Position numbers and translations under genes: made by a program
Part shown: piece after piece, positions 9,770-18,491 of the stretch
How positions within the stretch are numbered: the first letter of the stretch is position 1
How the letters are laid out: each line of letters starts with the position of its first letter
Source: Bacillus sp. 2205SS5-2
Lineage (GTDB): Bacteria > Bacillota > Bacilli > Bacillales > Bacillaceae_K
NCBI RefSeq assembly: GCF_037024155.1
Contig: NZ_JAYKTS010000004.1
Span: forward strand, 1-64,000
Direction of reading: 5' to 3'
DNA length: 64,000 nucleotides
Notes under the pieces: model-generated
Told to the model about the DNA's origin: nothing
Database searches by the model: none
Seen by the model: the letters and a program-made list of their open reading frames with translations, nothing else

Positions 9770-9863
9770 CTACTTTTTTAATTATTTACTCTCACAATAA
9801 GTATATCAAAGAATTCTTGTCCATACTGTTAATAACAATAAAAGCGAGAAAGGATGAAAAGCG

Positions 9864-10082
9864 ATGGAGTATATCGAACGCGTGCATCGTACTCAAGATG
9901 GGACTATCTTAAGCTTTCAAACATCTACCGGGCGAATCATCTCCTACCGAAAAGCAGTTCAAGCAGTAAAGAATGGGGAAATAAGCGGAATGATGGTTCA
10001 TGAGTATAACGATGATTACGAACAATTAAGTTCTGCTATTGATGGGGATGCAACTTTTGACAGCTATCCTGATATTTTTTAA
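9864..10082 (+). CDS. DUF3892-type small protein
   Basis: A 72-residue soluble protein (MEYIERVHRTQDGTILSF...) resembling the DUF3892 family of Bacillus. It has predicted beta strands followed by a helix with AVQAVKNGEISGM, and an acidic tail. AGAAAGGATG lies before the ATG. Function unknown. It is a single gene divergent from the methyltransferase gene and followed by a MITE-type element. Confidence 0.75.
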   Translation: MEYIERVHRTQDGTILSFQTSTGRIISYRKAVQAVKNGEISGMMVHEYNDDYEQLSSAIDGDATFDSYPDIF

Positions 10083-10201
10083 TAGCTAATATAAACCCTT
10101 CCCTGAAGAATGTGAAAAGCAAAAGGCTTATGTCCCCCACCGAATACCACCAGACACAGGAATCATATTAAAAGAGCTTTATATAATGGCTGTATTTGCA
10201 A

Positions 10202-10362
10202 GGCTCTTTTCGTATACTTTGTTGCTTTTCGAACCAGTCTATAAATGGTGATATCGCTTTGTTTCGGGTATCATTTCGTCTATTTTTGATGGGAATCAAC
10301 AGTGAAATGGGCGATTTAATCAAAAATTAGATGAAATAGCCACAATGTATGCGAATAGAGCC
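10202..10362 (+). mobile_element. MITE-type element, full length (161 bp)
   Basis: Left end GGCTCTTTTCGTATAC and right end GCGAATAGAGCC are inverted repeats. The interior has the family inner arms TTTCGTCTATTTTTGAT and ATCAAAAATTAGATGAAAT. Flanking octamers ATTTGCAA and TTTAGAAA agree at 5 of 8 positions. It is followed by an R2-type segment (10391-10430). Confidence 0.85.
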
Positions 10363-10390
10363 TTTAGAAAACAAAACTTTCTCATTAGGC

Positions 10391-10465
10391 AAAGAACACG
10401 AAGTCATACATTTCTAGGGTTTTATCGCTATCCAAAAAGCTACAAGCTTGGACAAATAGCCTTTA
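10391..10465. repeat. R2 repeat segment
   Basis: The core at 10391-10430 shares CACGAAGTCATAC and AGGGTTTTAT with 154-195. Both copies sit between an element right end and an inverted AGCCTTTA end. It is probably part of a second subtype of the same mobile family. Confidence 0.55.
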
Positions 10466-10547
10466 ATAAAGAGAGCCAGCAGTCTCTCTTTTTTATTCCT
10501 AATGATGATTGTGACGATCGTTTCACTTAGTATGTCTTCCTCTTTTT

Positions 10548-11750
10548 TTAAGCTAAAATCTCTTCCTCAAGTTGATCTAGCAACTGAGATACACTGATAA
10601 TAGCTTCTCCCCCTCCTTGAATAAACGTGTCTTTCCCGCCGCCCTTACCGTTAATTAATGGCATAACTCTTTTCGTTGCACCCTTAATATTGGTTGAGAC
10701 TTTTTCTCCTTTTGCAACAACAAACTGAAGTTTTTGTCCATTTTGCACAACGAAGAGTACGAGAGTTTCTTCATGTTCGCTTACTATTTTTATGGCAAGT
10801 TTTTGAAGCTCTTGAATTGTTCGATTTTGATACCCGCTTTTGACCAATTTATAGTTTGTGTATAGTGAGCCTTTATACCATAGATCCCGCGCCTCATCAT
10901 GGAGCAATTGCTGTTGAAGCGTACCGATGTGTTTTTCTTGATCATGTAGTTTTTCAAATAGTTGTTTCACTTTTTCGTTCATTTGTGGTTCAGGTGCTTG
11001 AAGCAAGCTTGTTAAGCCTCGCAAGGTTTGATGCTTCTTCTCTAGTTGATCCAGTACTCGATTTCCACATACAAACTCCAAACGAATATGTTGTTTATGC
11101 TTTTCCCAATCCAGTATTTTAATACTACCCACCTCACTAGTTGAGCGGGGATGAGTCCCTCCACATCCGTTATAATCAAACTCTGGAATTATCACTAACC
11201 GAATATCATTTTGTACAGAAGGGGCTTTGCGAAGAGGGTAAAGACGAAGATCATCTTTTGATATCCACTTTGTCTCGATGATCCGACCTTCTTGAATAAT
11301 GGCATTTGCAATTGCTTCTGCCTTATGAACTTCATCTCCCGAAAGCTTTTCGATGTTTAGGTCAACCGTAAGTGTTTCCTTACCAAGGTGAAAGCTAATT
11401 GTTTCATAGTGAAAAGCTTCCTCAAAGGCTGCCGACAAAATATGTTGTCCTGCATGCTGTTGCATATGATCAAATCGTCTGTTCCAATCAATCGCTACCT
11501 TTACTTCAATACGATCATCATAAAAAGGTTCTTCTATGTAATGGCGGATTTCTCCCTTAATTTCTTCTACAGCTACTACTCTTTTTTCATTCAGTGTTCC
11601 TACATCATGTGGCTGCCCTCCGCCTGTCGGGTAATACAAGGTATCAGCCAACACGACATACCAATGACCGCTTTCATCTTGCTGCTGTTTAACTATCGCT
11701 GTTGTCATATTAATAGCATATGGATCATCATAGTAAATTCTATTCGTCAT
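10548..11750 (-). CDS. Alanyl-tRNA editing protein AlaX (long form, DHHA1)
   Basis: A 400-residue trans-editing protein related to the editing half of alanyl-tRNA synthetase; it deacylates mischarged Ser/Gly-tRNA(Ala). Zinc/active-site motifs are HMQQHAGQHILSAAF (HxxxH, about 95-109) and CGGTHPRSTSEVGSIKI (about 195-211). A coiled-coil link leads to a C-terminal DHHA1 domain ending in GGKDTFIQGGGE. It is much shorter than AlaS and lacks an aminoacylation domain. Monocistronic; the closest class is AlaX-L. Confidence 0.92.
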   Translation of the reverse strand: MTNRIYYDDPYAINMTTAIVKQQQDESGHWYVVLADTLYYPTGGGQPHDVGTLNEKRVVAVEEIKGEIRHYIEEPFYDDRIEVKVAIDWNRRFDHMQQHAGQHILSAAFEEAFHYETISFHLGKETLTVDLNIEKLSGDEVHKAEAIANAIIQEGRIIETKWISKDDLRLYPLRKAPSVQNDIRLVIIPEFDYNGCGGTHPRSTSEVGSIKILDWEKHKQHIRLEFVCGNRVLDQLEKKHQTLRGLTSLLQAPEPQMNEKVKQLFEKLHDQEKHIGTLQQQLLHDEARDLWYKGSLYTNYKLVKSGYQNRTIQELQKLAIKIVSEHEETLVLFVVQNGQKLQFVVAKGEKVSTNIKGATKRVMPLINGKGGGKDTFIQGGGEAIISVSQLLDQLEEEILA

Positions 11751-11984
11751 GTTTTATTTTCTCTCCTTTGTTCCTATCTGCCATTTACTTTACCATACAA
11801 CCGAATAGAGAATAAATGAAGCATTTTATTTCACTTCATCATTTTGGATCGTAGCAATTTCCTGAATCTTCTAGTGCCTCTAAAAAACTCCACACTATGA
11901 ATGATTTTATCTACTTTTCATTTACTACTCATTCCATCATGTCATTGAAGATCGTCTTCTCCAGATTACCTTCAACAAACGAAC

Positions 11985-12019
11985 GATAAAAGCCACTTCT
12001 TAAAGAAGTGGCTTTTATC
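11985..12019. terminator. Perfect 16-bp hairpin, likely terminator
   Basis: GATAAAAGCCACTTCT and its exact complement are separated by three bases. A/T runs at both feet make it usable in either direction. It lies between the alaX-type gene and the membrane/HTH pair, which are both on the minus strand, so it probably serves the latter. Confidence 0.75.
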
Positions 12020-12156
12020 AATTGCTCTTTCGTATATATTATTGCTATTGACTTCGTTCAAAACAGATGAAAAACATCCCAAAACCTATCTATTTAACTA
12101 ACTAGTTCCGGCCCAAATAATACTCTTATCCCAAGAACCTCTTTCACCCATTTGAC

Positions 12157-12624
12157 TTAATAATAGCGCTTTAGTGTAAAAAAATAAGCAAGAATTTGAG
12201 TCAATGGAAACAAGAGAAAAACAAGGACTGGGAAGTAAGGGATCCAGTCTGACACAAAAGGATAGAGGAGAAGTAAGGCTGTTAGGACTGGGAATATATA
12301 CCACATACTAATATAGGAAGATCGACAAGCCTGGGCAGTAATCTGCTTTTCACGTTCATCACATTCTTCAAATTCGATTGGCAATAATAACGCTTTAGAC
12401 CAGGAATTCGTTTTTTTCTTCTTCTTCAATAGGATGACAGGCATGATTCCTGCAATTAAAAGCATTAAAAATATAGGAAATACATTTATTTCCACAATCC
12501 AAGGAGGATCAGGATCTTTAATAATTTCAGCGAAGCCGAGATAAGCTGAGTAAAGAGAGCTCATGCACCAACCGAAAATCAAAAGAATAGCGATAGTAAG
12601 CACTAAATTGCGATAATAATTCAT
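12157..12624 (-). CDS. Hypothetical four-helix membrane protein
   Basis: A 155-residue integral membrane protein with hydrophobic segments at about 8-25, 45-65, 105-122 and 128-148. A cytosolic stretch holds KKKKKTNSW and EECDEREKQITAQACRSSY; a DER motif between helices 2 and 3 is typical of small membrane proteins paired with HTH regulators (DUF2178-like). It overlaps the upstream HTH gene by 4 bp, so the two form one unit. Function unknown. Confidence 0.75.
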   Translation of the reverse strand: MNYYRNLVLTIAILLIFGWCMSSLYSAYLGFAEIIKDPDPPWIVEINVFPIFLMLLIAGIMPVILLKKKKKTNSWSKALLLPIEFEECDEREKQITAQACRSSYISMWYIFPVLTALLLLYPFVSDWIPYFPVLVFLLFPLTQILAYFFTLKRYY

Positions 12625-12827
12625 TTTACTTCCCCCATATAAAAGATTTCTTCGACTGGTAGCTGAAATGTTTGAGCGATTTTCATAGCCAGTAGTAAAG
12701 AAGGGATATAACTGCCTTTCTCTAATGCTATGATGGTTTGTCGTGTTACCTCTACTTTATCAGCCAAATTACTTTGAGTGAGATTATGCTTTGCTCTTAA
12801 TTCCTTCACCCGGTTCTTCAAAACCAA
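12621..12827 (-). CDS. XRE-type small HTH regulator
   Basis: A 68-residue Cro/CI-type DNA-binding protein. The helix-turn-helix reads LTQSNLADKVEVTRQTIIALEKG, followed by YIPSLLLAMKIAQTFQLPVEEIF, as in YgzD/YozG-like regulators. The start is TTG with AAGGTG seven bases upstream. It overlaps the membrane protein gene downstream, a common arrangement in which the regulator controls its own operon. The target is unknown. Confidence 0.88.
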   Translation of the reverse strand: MVLKNRVKELRAKHNLTQSNLADKVEVTRQTIIALEKGSYIPSLLLAMKIAQTFQLPVEEIFYMGEVK

Positions 12828-13137
12828 ATCGCATCACCTTCCAATATTTTCATTTTTATTGTAATGTCTACTATACTTTTTGTCAAGTTTACTTTACATT
12901 AACGCCGCATTATTTTTACTAATGTTATCCACAATAGATGGTTTCAATATAATGTAATTCTCAGAGGAACCTAACCATTTAAACGAATATGTACAGTTAC
13001 AAATACTGCTTTAGCTATAAAAAAAGAAGGATTACGTTTTGTTAAATAGGTCAGTTATTGTGGAGATAACATTAAATAACAATCTGAATAACATTGGAAT
13101 TAACAGGTTAAACCACACATGAAATAGGCTGCAAAAA

Positions 13138-13170
13138 GCTCAGATTTATTTCTCTGAGCTTGTCTTTTTC
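13138..13170 (+). terminator. Weak hairpin with T run
   Basis: AGCTCAGA and TCTGAGCT flank a short T-rich loop and are followed by TGTCTTTTTC. No active gene ends just before it on the plus strand, so its role is unclear. Confidence 0.35.
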
Positions 13171-13213
13171 AGGGGAGTTGATCCCATTAAAGTCCCTTTT
13201 AATTTCAGATTGG

Positions 13214-13513
13214 TCACCTTTTCCTGACAGAAAAATCAAGTATTTTTTTGTACAGCTCGTTCGAACATTGATAGTATTCTGTTACTTCACTTGGATTTAT
13301 AAGAATTCTTTCTCCTGACTCATACTTTGCTTTAAAATCAAGTAAATGGTTGATGTCCATTCGATAAAAAACTTGATAGCCTACTTTTGGATAGGGGGTA
13401 TTTTCATCCCAGTTTGGGTTTTCATCGAGGTCAACTATAATATACCCTAAAAGAGAGCAACTTCTTGTAACATATCCTTCTTCATATACTGCACGCTTTA
13501 TACATTCACCTTT
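13214..13513 (-). pseudogene. Nudix hydrolase remnant (5' end lost)
   Basis: An open frame of about 100 codons without any usable start near its 5' end reads KRAVYEEGYVTRSCSLLGYI, then DENTPYPKVGYQVFYRM and INPSEVTEYYQCSNELYKKILDF. The start of this resembles the end of a Nudix box (REVxEEGG), and the rest resembles the C-terminal half of Bacillus Nudix proteins. The GX5EX7 half of the box is missing, and an ATG just upstream is out of frame. I read it as a decayed gene. The rest of 12828-13634 shows only hairpins. Confidence 0.6.
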
Positions 13514-13523
13514 TTATAACAAT

Positions 13524-13566
13524 AAAAAACCGAGTATAAAATCTTTGCGATTTTATACTCGGTTTC
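13524..13566. terminator. Strong bidirectional-type hairpin
   Basis: CCGAGTATAAAATC pairs perfectly with GATTTTATACTCGG around a five-base loop, with A and T runs at the feet. It lies between the aminopeptidase gene stop and the Nudix remnant, and probably ends the aminopeptidase transcript. Confidence 0.85.
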
Positions 13567-13634
13567 CTAAGTTAATTCTATCGTTTCTCCACGTTATCTG
13601 AACTACCTAACGTTTTGTATTCCTGCTCTTTTTT

Positions 13635-14897
13635 TTATTTTTTGACAGATGATGCAGGTATTAAATTGCTCGCCCAATTTCCATTTCGAAAGATAGGTTC
13701 TGTCGTGCCATCTTTCTTTATTGCATCGATATTTAGTTCCGCACTCCCAATCATAAAGTCAACATGAGTGATACTCGTATTAAATCCCATCTCTTCTAAT
13801 AGTTCCGGCGCTTGATTGCTTTCATCTTTCACACAAATATTAAGGGCGTTGCCTAACGCTAAATGGCAAGAAGCATTTTCGTCAAATAACGTATTATTAA
13901 ACACGAGATTGGTATTAGAAATCGGCGAATCATGCGGTACCAAGGCCACTTCTCCTAAATAACAGGCACCATCATCCGTATCAAGCAGTTTCTTTAACGT
14001 TTCATAACCTTCTTTTGCTTGAAAATCGACCACTTTTCCGTCCTTAAACGTCAGTGAAAAATCCTTAATTAAATTCCCACTATAATTCAACGGCTTTGTG
14101 CTTTGGACAATCCCGTTGACCCCGGTCCTTACTGGAATCGTAAAAACCTCTTCTGTTGGTAAATTCGGAACAAAATCTATCCCTTTTTCGTTTTGAAAGC
14201 CTGCACTAATCCATTGGCTTCGAGAATCAAACTCGATGGTCAAATCCGTTCCAGGACCTTTGTAGTGGAGTTTTTGAATGTCTTTCTCGTTCAGAACCGC
14301 CGCATGATGATTTAGTTGACCGATATGTTCCTTCCATAATTCAACTGGTCGCTCTTGGTCCACTCTGGTCGTGTAAAAGATGTTGTCCCATAGCTTTGAT
14401 AACGCCGTTTCTGGTCGTTCTTTTGGAAAGACTGTTTCTGCCCATTCCATAGTTGGAATGGCTGCTATTAACCAGCTGATTTTTCCTCCAACAATATATT
14501 GTTGAAATCCTCTAAATGCCATCCCTTGTGCTTTATTCGATATTGCTACTCGATTTGGGTCTACATCTTTTAGAAGGGTTGGGTTCGGTGCATTTAAATT
14601 TAAAAATGCTACATTCTCTTCGGCCATCTCTTCATACCCACGGGGAATCCAGGTTGGAAAATCCTCTAATCCTTCCTCTGTCGCTAGTTCAAGGGTTAAT
14701 TTACCGACGATTTCATCAAAATATTGCACTAATACTCTTGAAGTACCTGCTTTGTATGCTTTTTCAGTAACTATCCTGACAAAGTCCACTGCAGATACAG
14801 GAGAATTAATAATCAACTTCTGCCCTGGTTGAATGTTTAAACCTACCTCAATAATTAAATCTGCATAGCGATTTAATTTTACATCAAAATCGTTCAT
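13635..14897 (-). CDS. ampS: M29 family aminopeptidase AmpS
   Basis: A 420-residue metallo-aminopeptidase of family M29 (AmpS/thermophilic aminopeptidase). It starts NDFDVKLNRYADLIIEVGLNIQPGQKL, contains the catalytic-region strings GVNGIVQSTKPLNYSGNLI and EVALVPHDSPISNTNLVFNNTLFDENASCHLALGNAL, and has the late motif HVDFMIGS. It acts in cytoplasmic peptide turnover with two metal ions. Length agrees with the family (about 410). It is expressed alone and ends before a strong hairpin. Confidence 0.93.
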   Translation of the reverse strand: MNDFDVKLNRYADLIIEVGLNIQPGQKLIINSPVSAVDFVRIVTEKAYKAGTSRVLVQYFDEIVGKLTLELATEEGLEDFPTWIPRGYEEMAEENVAFLNLNAPNPTLLKDVDPNRVAISNKAQGMAFRGFQQYIVGGKISWLIAAIPTMEWAETVFPKERPETALSKLWDNIFYTTRVDQERPVELWKEHIGQLNHHAAVLNEKDIQKLHYKGPGTDLTIEFDSRSQWISAGFQNEKGIDFVPNLPTEEVFTIPVRTGVNGIVQSTKPLNYSGNLIKDFSLTFKDGKVVDFQAKEGYETLKKLLDTDDGACYLGEVALVPHDSPISNTNLVFNNTLFDENASCHLALGNALNICVKDESNQAPELLEEMGFNTSITHVDFMIGSAELNIDAIKKDGTTEPIFRNGNWASNLIPASSVKK

Positions 14898-15017
14898 TTG
14901 AATCTCACTCCTTTTTTTGTAGATATTATGTACATACTACGTTTTATCAAAAAATCCTTTAACTAATGCAAAATAATTCACAGAAGATTTTCATATTGAC
15001 ACGATAATCACTAAAAA

Positions 15018-15041
15018 AATAACCGTTGCTATACGGTTATT
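15018..15041 (-). terminator. Terminator of mntR
   Basis: AATAACCG and CGGTTATT form a hairpin overlapping the mntR stop. On the minus strand it is followed by a T run. Confidence 0.75.
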
Positions 15042-15465
15042 CTTCGTTTTCTTCATTCTGCTGTTGAATCAATTTCAATGCTTCAACTCTCTCTGAATCG
15101 TCTTCAAAAAATTGGACCATATCTCCAATTCGATCAATCGAATCCCAACTTAAATGGTGTTCAATCCCTTCGACATCCTCGTAAATATTTTCCTCTTTAA
15201 CGCCGATAATTCGTAAAAATTGTTCTAATAGGTCATGTCGATACACTAAGCGCTTACCGACCTTTTTCCCTTTTTGCGTTAAAATAAGACCACGATATCG
15301 TTCGTAAATTAAATAATCGTCCTTATCTAATTTTTGCACCATTTTCGTTACGGAGGAAGGGTGAACAGAGAGTGATTGGGCAATGTCCGAGACTCGTGCA
15401 TAGCCTTTGTTCTCAATTAAAAGATAAATTTGTTCAATATAATCTTCCATACTTGGTGTTGGCAT
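15037..15465 (-). CDS. mntR: Manganese-responsive regulator MntR
   Basis: A 142-residue DtxR/MntR regulator that binds Mn2+ and represses manganese uptake genes. The sequence from [32 protein letters not shown] onward is nearly the same as B. subtilis MntR. It includes the winged helix ([23 protein letters not shown]) and the metal ligands in the dimerisation domain (D8, H in YRHDLLEQF, and EGIEHHLSW). The start at 15465 is chosen because GGAGGG lies seven bases upstream and the family begins there; an in-frame ATG nine codons earlier lies before that site. The gene sits just downstream of its target operon mntABCD. Confidence 0.97.
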   Translation of the reverse strand: MPTPSMEDYIEQIYLLIENKGYARVSDIAQSLSVHPSSVTKMVQKLDKDDYLIYERYRGLILTQKGKKVGKRLVYRHDLLEQFLRIIGVKEENIYEDVEGIEHHLSWDSIDRIGDMVQFFEDDSERVEALKLIQQQNEENEE

Positions 15466-15543
15466 GCCGATCCCTCCCATACGTTTTTCCACGCGTCATG
15501 AAAATTTTACTATACGTTCAAAAATTAAACAAGGAAAGCCTAT

Positions 15544-16440
15544 TTAAACACCTTCTGAAGTTGAATCTAATCGACTCTTCGTTTTAAGATTACTTTTTGC
15601 CAGCAACCCGTGTTGCGGAGCAAAGATAAACGCTATGGCAAACACAACTCCGGCCATCACGGCCATCGCCCCAGATATCGAAACATCTAAATACACCGCT
15701 AAAAAATATCCTAATATTGAATCAACGCAACCGATAAAAGCACTCAAGAACAGCATGACGCTAAAACGGTCGGTTAATAAATACGCGGTTGCTCCTGGAG
15801 CAATCAACATTGCTACAACCAGAATGGCACCAACACTATCAAATGCTGAAACCGTTGTTACTGACACCACACCCATCAAAACGTAGTGAATCAATAAAAC
15901 CGGTATCCCCATTGCTGCAGCCATACTTGCATCAAAACTCGTCAATTTAAATTCTTTATACAGGAAGAAAATAATAATGATATTGACGATTAAAATAGAA
16001 GAAATCATGACCACAGATTTGGGTACATCCCCGAGAAACGGTAATGACATGGTATTCCACGGGATAAATGCAATTTCACCCATCAATGCATGCTCAACAT
16101 CTAAATGTACGTTTCCTGCGTAGAGAGAAATCAAGATGACGCCAACTGCGAACAATGATGTGAAAACAACACCAATGGATGCATCCTCTTGAATGCCACT
16201 TGACTGAAATAACTGAACTAATAAGGTCGTAAATAATCCAGCTATTGCCGCACCAATTAGCATATAGAAACCATTTAAACTTTGGCTAACTAGGAACGCA
16301 AGCACCATACCTAATAAAACGGTATGGCTAATGGCATCAGCCAACATGGACATTTTTCTTAAAATCAAAAAGCATCCAATCATTCCACAAGAAATGCCAA
16401 CAAGGCAACCGGTTAAGATAATCCAAGCTTCATACGTCAT
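15544..16440 (-). CDS. mntD: Manganese ABC transporter permease MntD
   Basis: A 298-residue ABC-3 family permease with about eight or nine hydrophobic segments. Typical strings are GMIGCFLILRKMSMLADAISHTVLLGMVLAF and VGAILVVAMLIAPGATAYLL. It forms the membrane channel with MntC for Mn2+ import energised by MntB. It starts 3 bp after mntC and is the last gene of the operon, separated from mntR by about 80 bp. Confidence 0.94.
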   Translation of the reverse strand: MTYEAWIILTGCLVGISCGMIGCFLILRKMSMLADAISHTVLLGMVLAFLVSQSLNGFYMLIGAAIAGLFTTLLVQLFQSSGIQEDASIGVVFTSLFAVGVILISLYAGNVHLDVEHALMGEIAFIPWNTMSLPFLGDVPKSVVMISSILIVNIIIIFFLYKEFKLTSFDASMAAAMGIPVLLIHYVLMGVVSVTTVSAFDSVGAILVVAMLIAPGATAYLLTDRFSVMLFLSAFIGCVDSILGYFLAVYLDVSISGAMAVMAGVVFAIAFIFAPQHGLLAKSNLKTKSRLDSTSEGV

Positions 16441-16443
16441 CTT

Positions 16444-17724
16444 TTATCCTCCTCTCTTCATGTCTACAACTGGCTGGATTTTATAGCGCTGTTGTAGATC
16501 AAGCATTTTCTGATGCAAAGTTTGAGCTTCTTCATTATTCATCTTTTCAATTTTCCCATCTTCAAATGCTGGGAAGGACACATCCGCTAATTCATTCGGA
16601 TACATTTCACGTAATTCGACCATATGGTTAAGCAGGATGGTTTGCTTAATTACTTCCTCACCATCTGTTGTCAATCTATAGATGCCCTTCTGATTAAGAA
16701 GCCATCCTCGCTGTTCGAATCCCTTAAGATAGCGTAACGCTTTCCCAACAGAAATTGAGGATGAATGGAGCACCTGCTCTTTTGAAATTCCGAACTGATT
16801 ACTTTGTTCAAATTTAAGCAATAAACTTTTTTCATTTATAATTTGATCATTTTTTATCCGCTTTAACCACTTCGATACTAACCCTCTTTCAGGAGCAAAG
16901 AGGAGGGAGAATAAGAAAATCATGGTGGCAGATAAGACTATAAATGGACCTGTTGACAAACCTTTACCTAAGGTACTAATTAAGGTACCTGAGACACCAG
17001 AAATCGCTCCAATTAAGCCTGATACGACAACCATAATACCCAGAGAATCCGTCCAATATCGAGCAGCTATCGAAGGTGTAATCAATAGCGCCGCCATCAT
17101 AATCACTCCTACTGCCTGGATACCAATTACAACGGTAAGTACGAGTAAAGAAATGAAAAGCAAATTCAGTAGAGGTGTAGGCAAGCCGATTCCCTTTGCA
17201 AATTGAGGATCAAATGTTGATACCTTGAATTCTTTAAATAGCAGGAAGGTAACCCCAATTAATATCAAAGCAGTAAAAGCCATGATTTTCACATCCGTTC
17301 CGACAAGTGAAGCCGCCTGCCCAAAAATGAAACTGTCTAAGCCACTTTTATTCCCTGAAGGAGATTGAGCTACTTTCGTCAATAACATAATTCCTGCCCC
17401 AAAAAAGACAGAGAGAACCAGACCAATAGCTGTATCTTCTTTAATTCTTGAATAAGATGAAATAAATTGTATACAGTAAGCAGCCAATAATCCTGTAGTT
17501 GCTGCTCCGGCTAATAACACGATAAAATCTTTTTCTCCTACTAATAAGAATGCGATACAGATCCCTGGCAGTGCGGCATGAGCTACTGCATCCCCGATTA
17601 AGCTTTGTTTACGTAAAAGAGCAAAACTTCCTAATACTCCACTTGCCGTCCCGAGCAGAAGGGTACTCAACAAAACCCATTGGGTATTCGCATCATTTAG
17701 TATTGAATTCCACATTTGTTCCAT
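16444..17724 (-). CDS. mntC: Manganese ABC transporter permease MntC with C-terminal winged-helix-like tail
   Basis: A protein of about 426 residues. Residues 1-285 are an ABC-3 permease (LRKQSLIGDAVAHAALPGICIAFLL; GVIMMAALLITPSIAARYW). Residues about 290-426 form a soluble tail. Its part FGISKEQVLHSSSISVGKALRYLKGFEQRGWLLNQKGIYRLTTDGEEV looks like a DtxR/MntR-type winged helix, followed by a helical region resembling the dimer/metal domain (LLNHMVELREMYPNELADVSFP). B. subtilis MntC has a similar length. The ATG at 17724 has AGAGGT at the right distance. It may make the permease respond to metal, which is an inference. Confidence 0.92.
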   Translation of the reverse strand: MEQMWNSILNDANTQWVLLSTLLLGTASGVLGSFALLRKQSLIGDAVAHAALPGICIAFLLVGEKDFIVLLAGAATTGLLAAYCIQFISSYSRIKEDTAIGLVLSVFFGAGIMLLTKVAQSPSGNKSGLDSFIFGQAASLVGTDVKIMAFTALILIGVTFLLFKEFKVSTFDPQFAKGIGLPTPLLNLLFISLLVLTVVIGIQAVGVIMMAALLITPSIAARYWTDSLGIMVVVSGLIGAISGVSGTLISTLGKGLSTGPFIVLSATMIFLFSLLFAPERGLVSKWLKRIKNDQIINEKSLLLKFEQSNQFGISKEQVLHSSSISVGKALRYLKGFEQRGWLLNQKGIYRLTTDGEEVIKQTILLNHMVELREMYPNELADVSFPAFEDGKIEKMNNEEAQTLHQKMLDLQQRYKIQPVVDMKRGG

Positions 17725-17736
17725 TTTATACACCTC

Positions 17737-18480
17737 TTATGGTTGGATGAGCATTTGTTGTTCTAAGAATGCTAGACGCCCACCGTAGGTTTGTTGTAAT
17801 TTTTCCATTGTGAAAACGTCTTCTGTTTTCCCAATCGCAATGGTTTTTTTGTTTAAAAGAAGCAACCAATCAAAATACTCTTTGACGGTTTGCAAATCAT
17901 GATGAACCACTAACACCGTTTTTCCGTTGCTTTTTAATTCATTTAATAACATGATAATCGCTTTTTCTGTCGCTGCGTCTACTCCGACAAATGGTTCATC
18001 CATGAAATACACTTCAGCATCTTGAGCAAGTGCTCGTGCCAAGAAAACACGTTGCTGCTGTCCACCAGATAATTGACTGATTTGTCTAGAGGCATATTCT
18101 TTCATCCCGACCTTTTCCAAACAAGATATTGCAATCTTGACATCATGCTTTGACGGTCGTTTGAACCAACCAACATGACCGTATCTTCCCATCAAAACTA
18201 CATCTAAGGCATTCGTAGGAAAATCCCAATCTACCGTTCCACGTTGGGGGACATATCCCACTTTTTTCGCTTTAGGAGAATATTTTTCTCCAAGAATTTT
18301 CACCTCACCCGATGCTTTAGGTATTAACCCTAAGACAGCTTTGATTAAGGTCGATTTACCTGCGCCATTCGGACCGACGATCCCCATTAAGCACCCGTTT
18401 GGAGCTTGGAACTCTACATCCATTAACACTGGCTTCTTATGGTAAGCTACCGTTAAATCTTTCACTTCAATTGCATTCAT
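17737..18480 (-). CDS. mntB: Manganese ABC transporter ATPase MntB
   Basis: A 247-residue ABC ATPase: Walker A GPNGAGKST, Q-loop GYVPQRG, signature LSGGQQQRV, Walker B EVYFMDEPFVGVD and H-loop VLVVHHDL. It starts AIEVKDLTVAYHKKPVLMDV, very close to B. subtilis MntB. GAGGTG lies upstream of two adjacent ATG codons; the second, at 18480, has the better spacing. It is in the operon with mntA (11-bp gap) and mntC. Confidence 0.95.
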   Translation of the reverse strand: MNAIEVKDLTVAYHKKPVLMDVEFQAPNGCLMGIVGPNGAGKSTLIKAVLGLIPKASGEVKILGEKYSPKAKKVGYVPQRGTVDWDFPTNALDVVLMGRYGHVGWFKRPSKHDVKIAISCLEKVGMKEYASRQISQLSGGQQQRVFLARALAQDAEVYFMDEPFVGVDAATEKAIIMLLNELKSNGKTVLVVHHDLQTVKEYFDWLLLLNKKTIAIGKTEDVFTMEKLQQTYGGRLAFLEQQMLIQP

Positions 18481-18491
18481 CATTTTCACCT

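Noticed and set aside
11388-11819. 143-codon plus-strand frame opposite the AlaX-type gene
   Set aside because: It lies antisense to the well-supported editing protein, is rich in Phe/Ser/Ile from reverse-strand bias and has no ribosome site.
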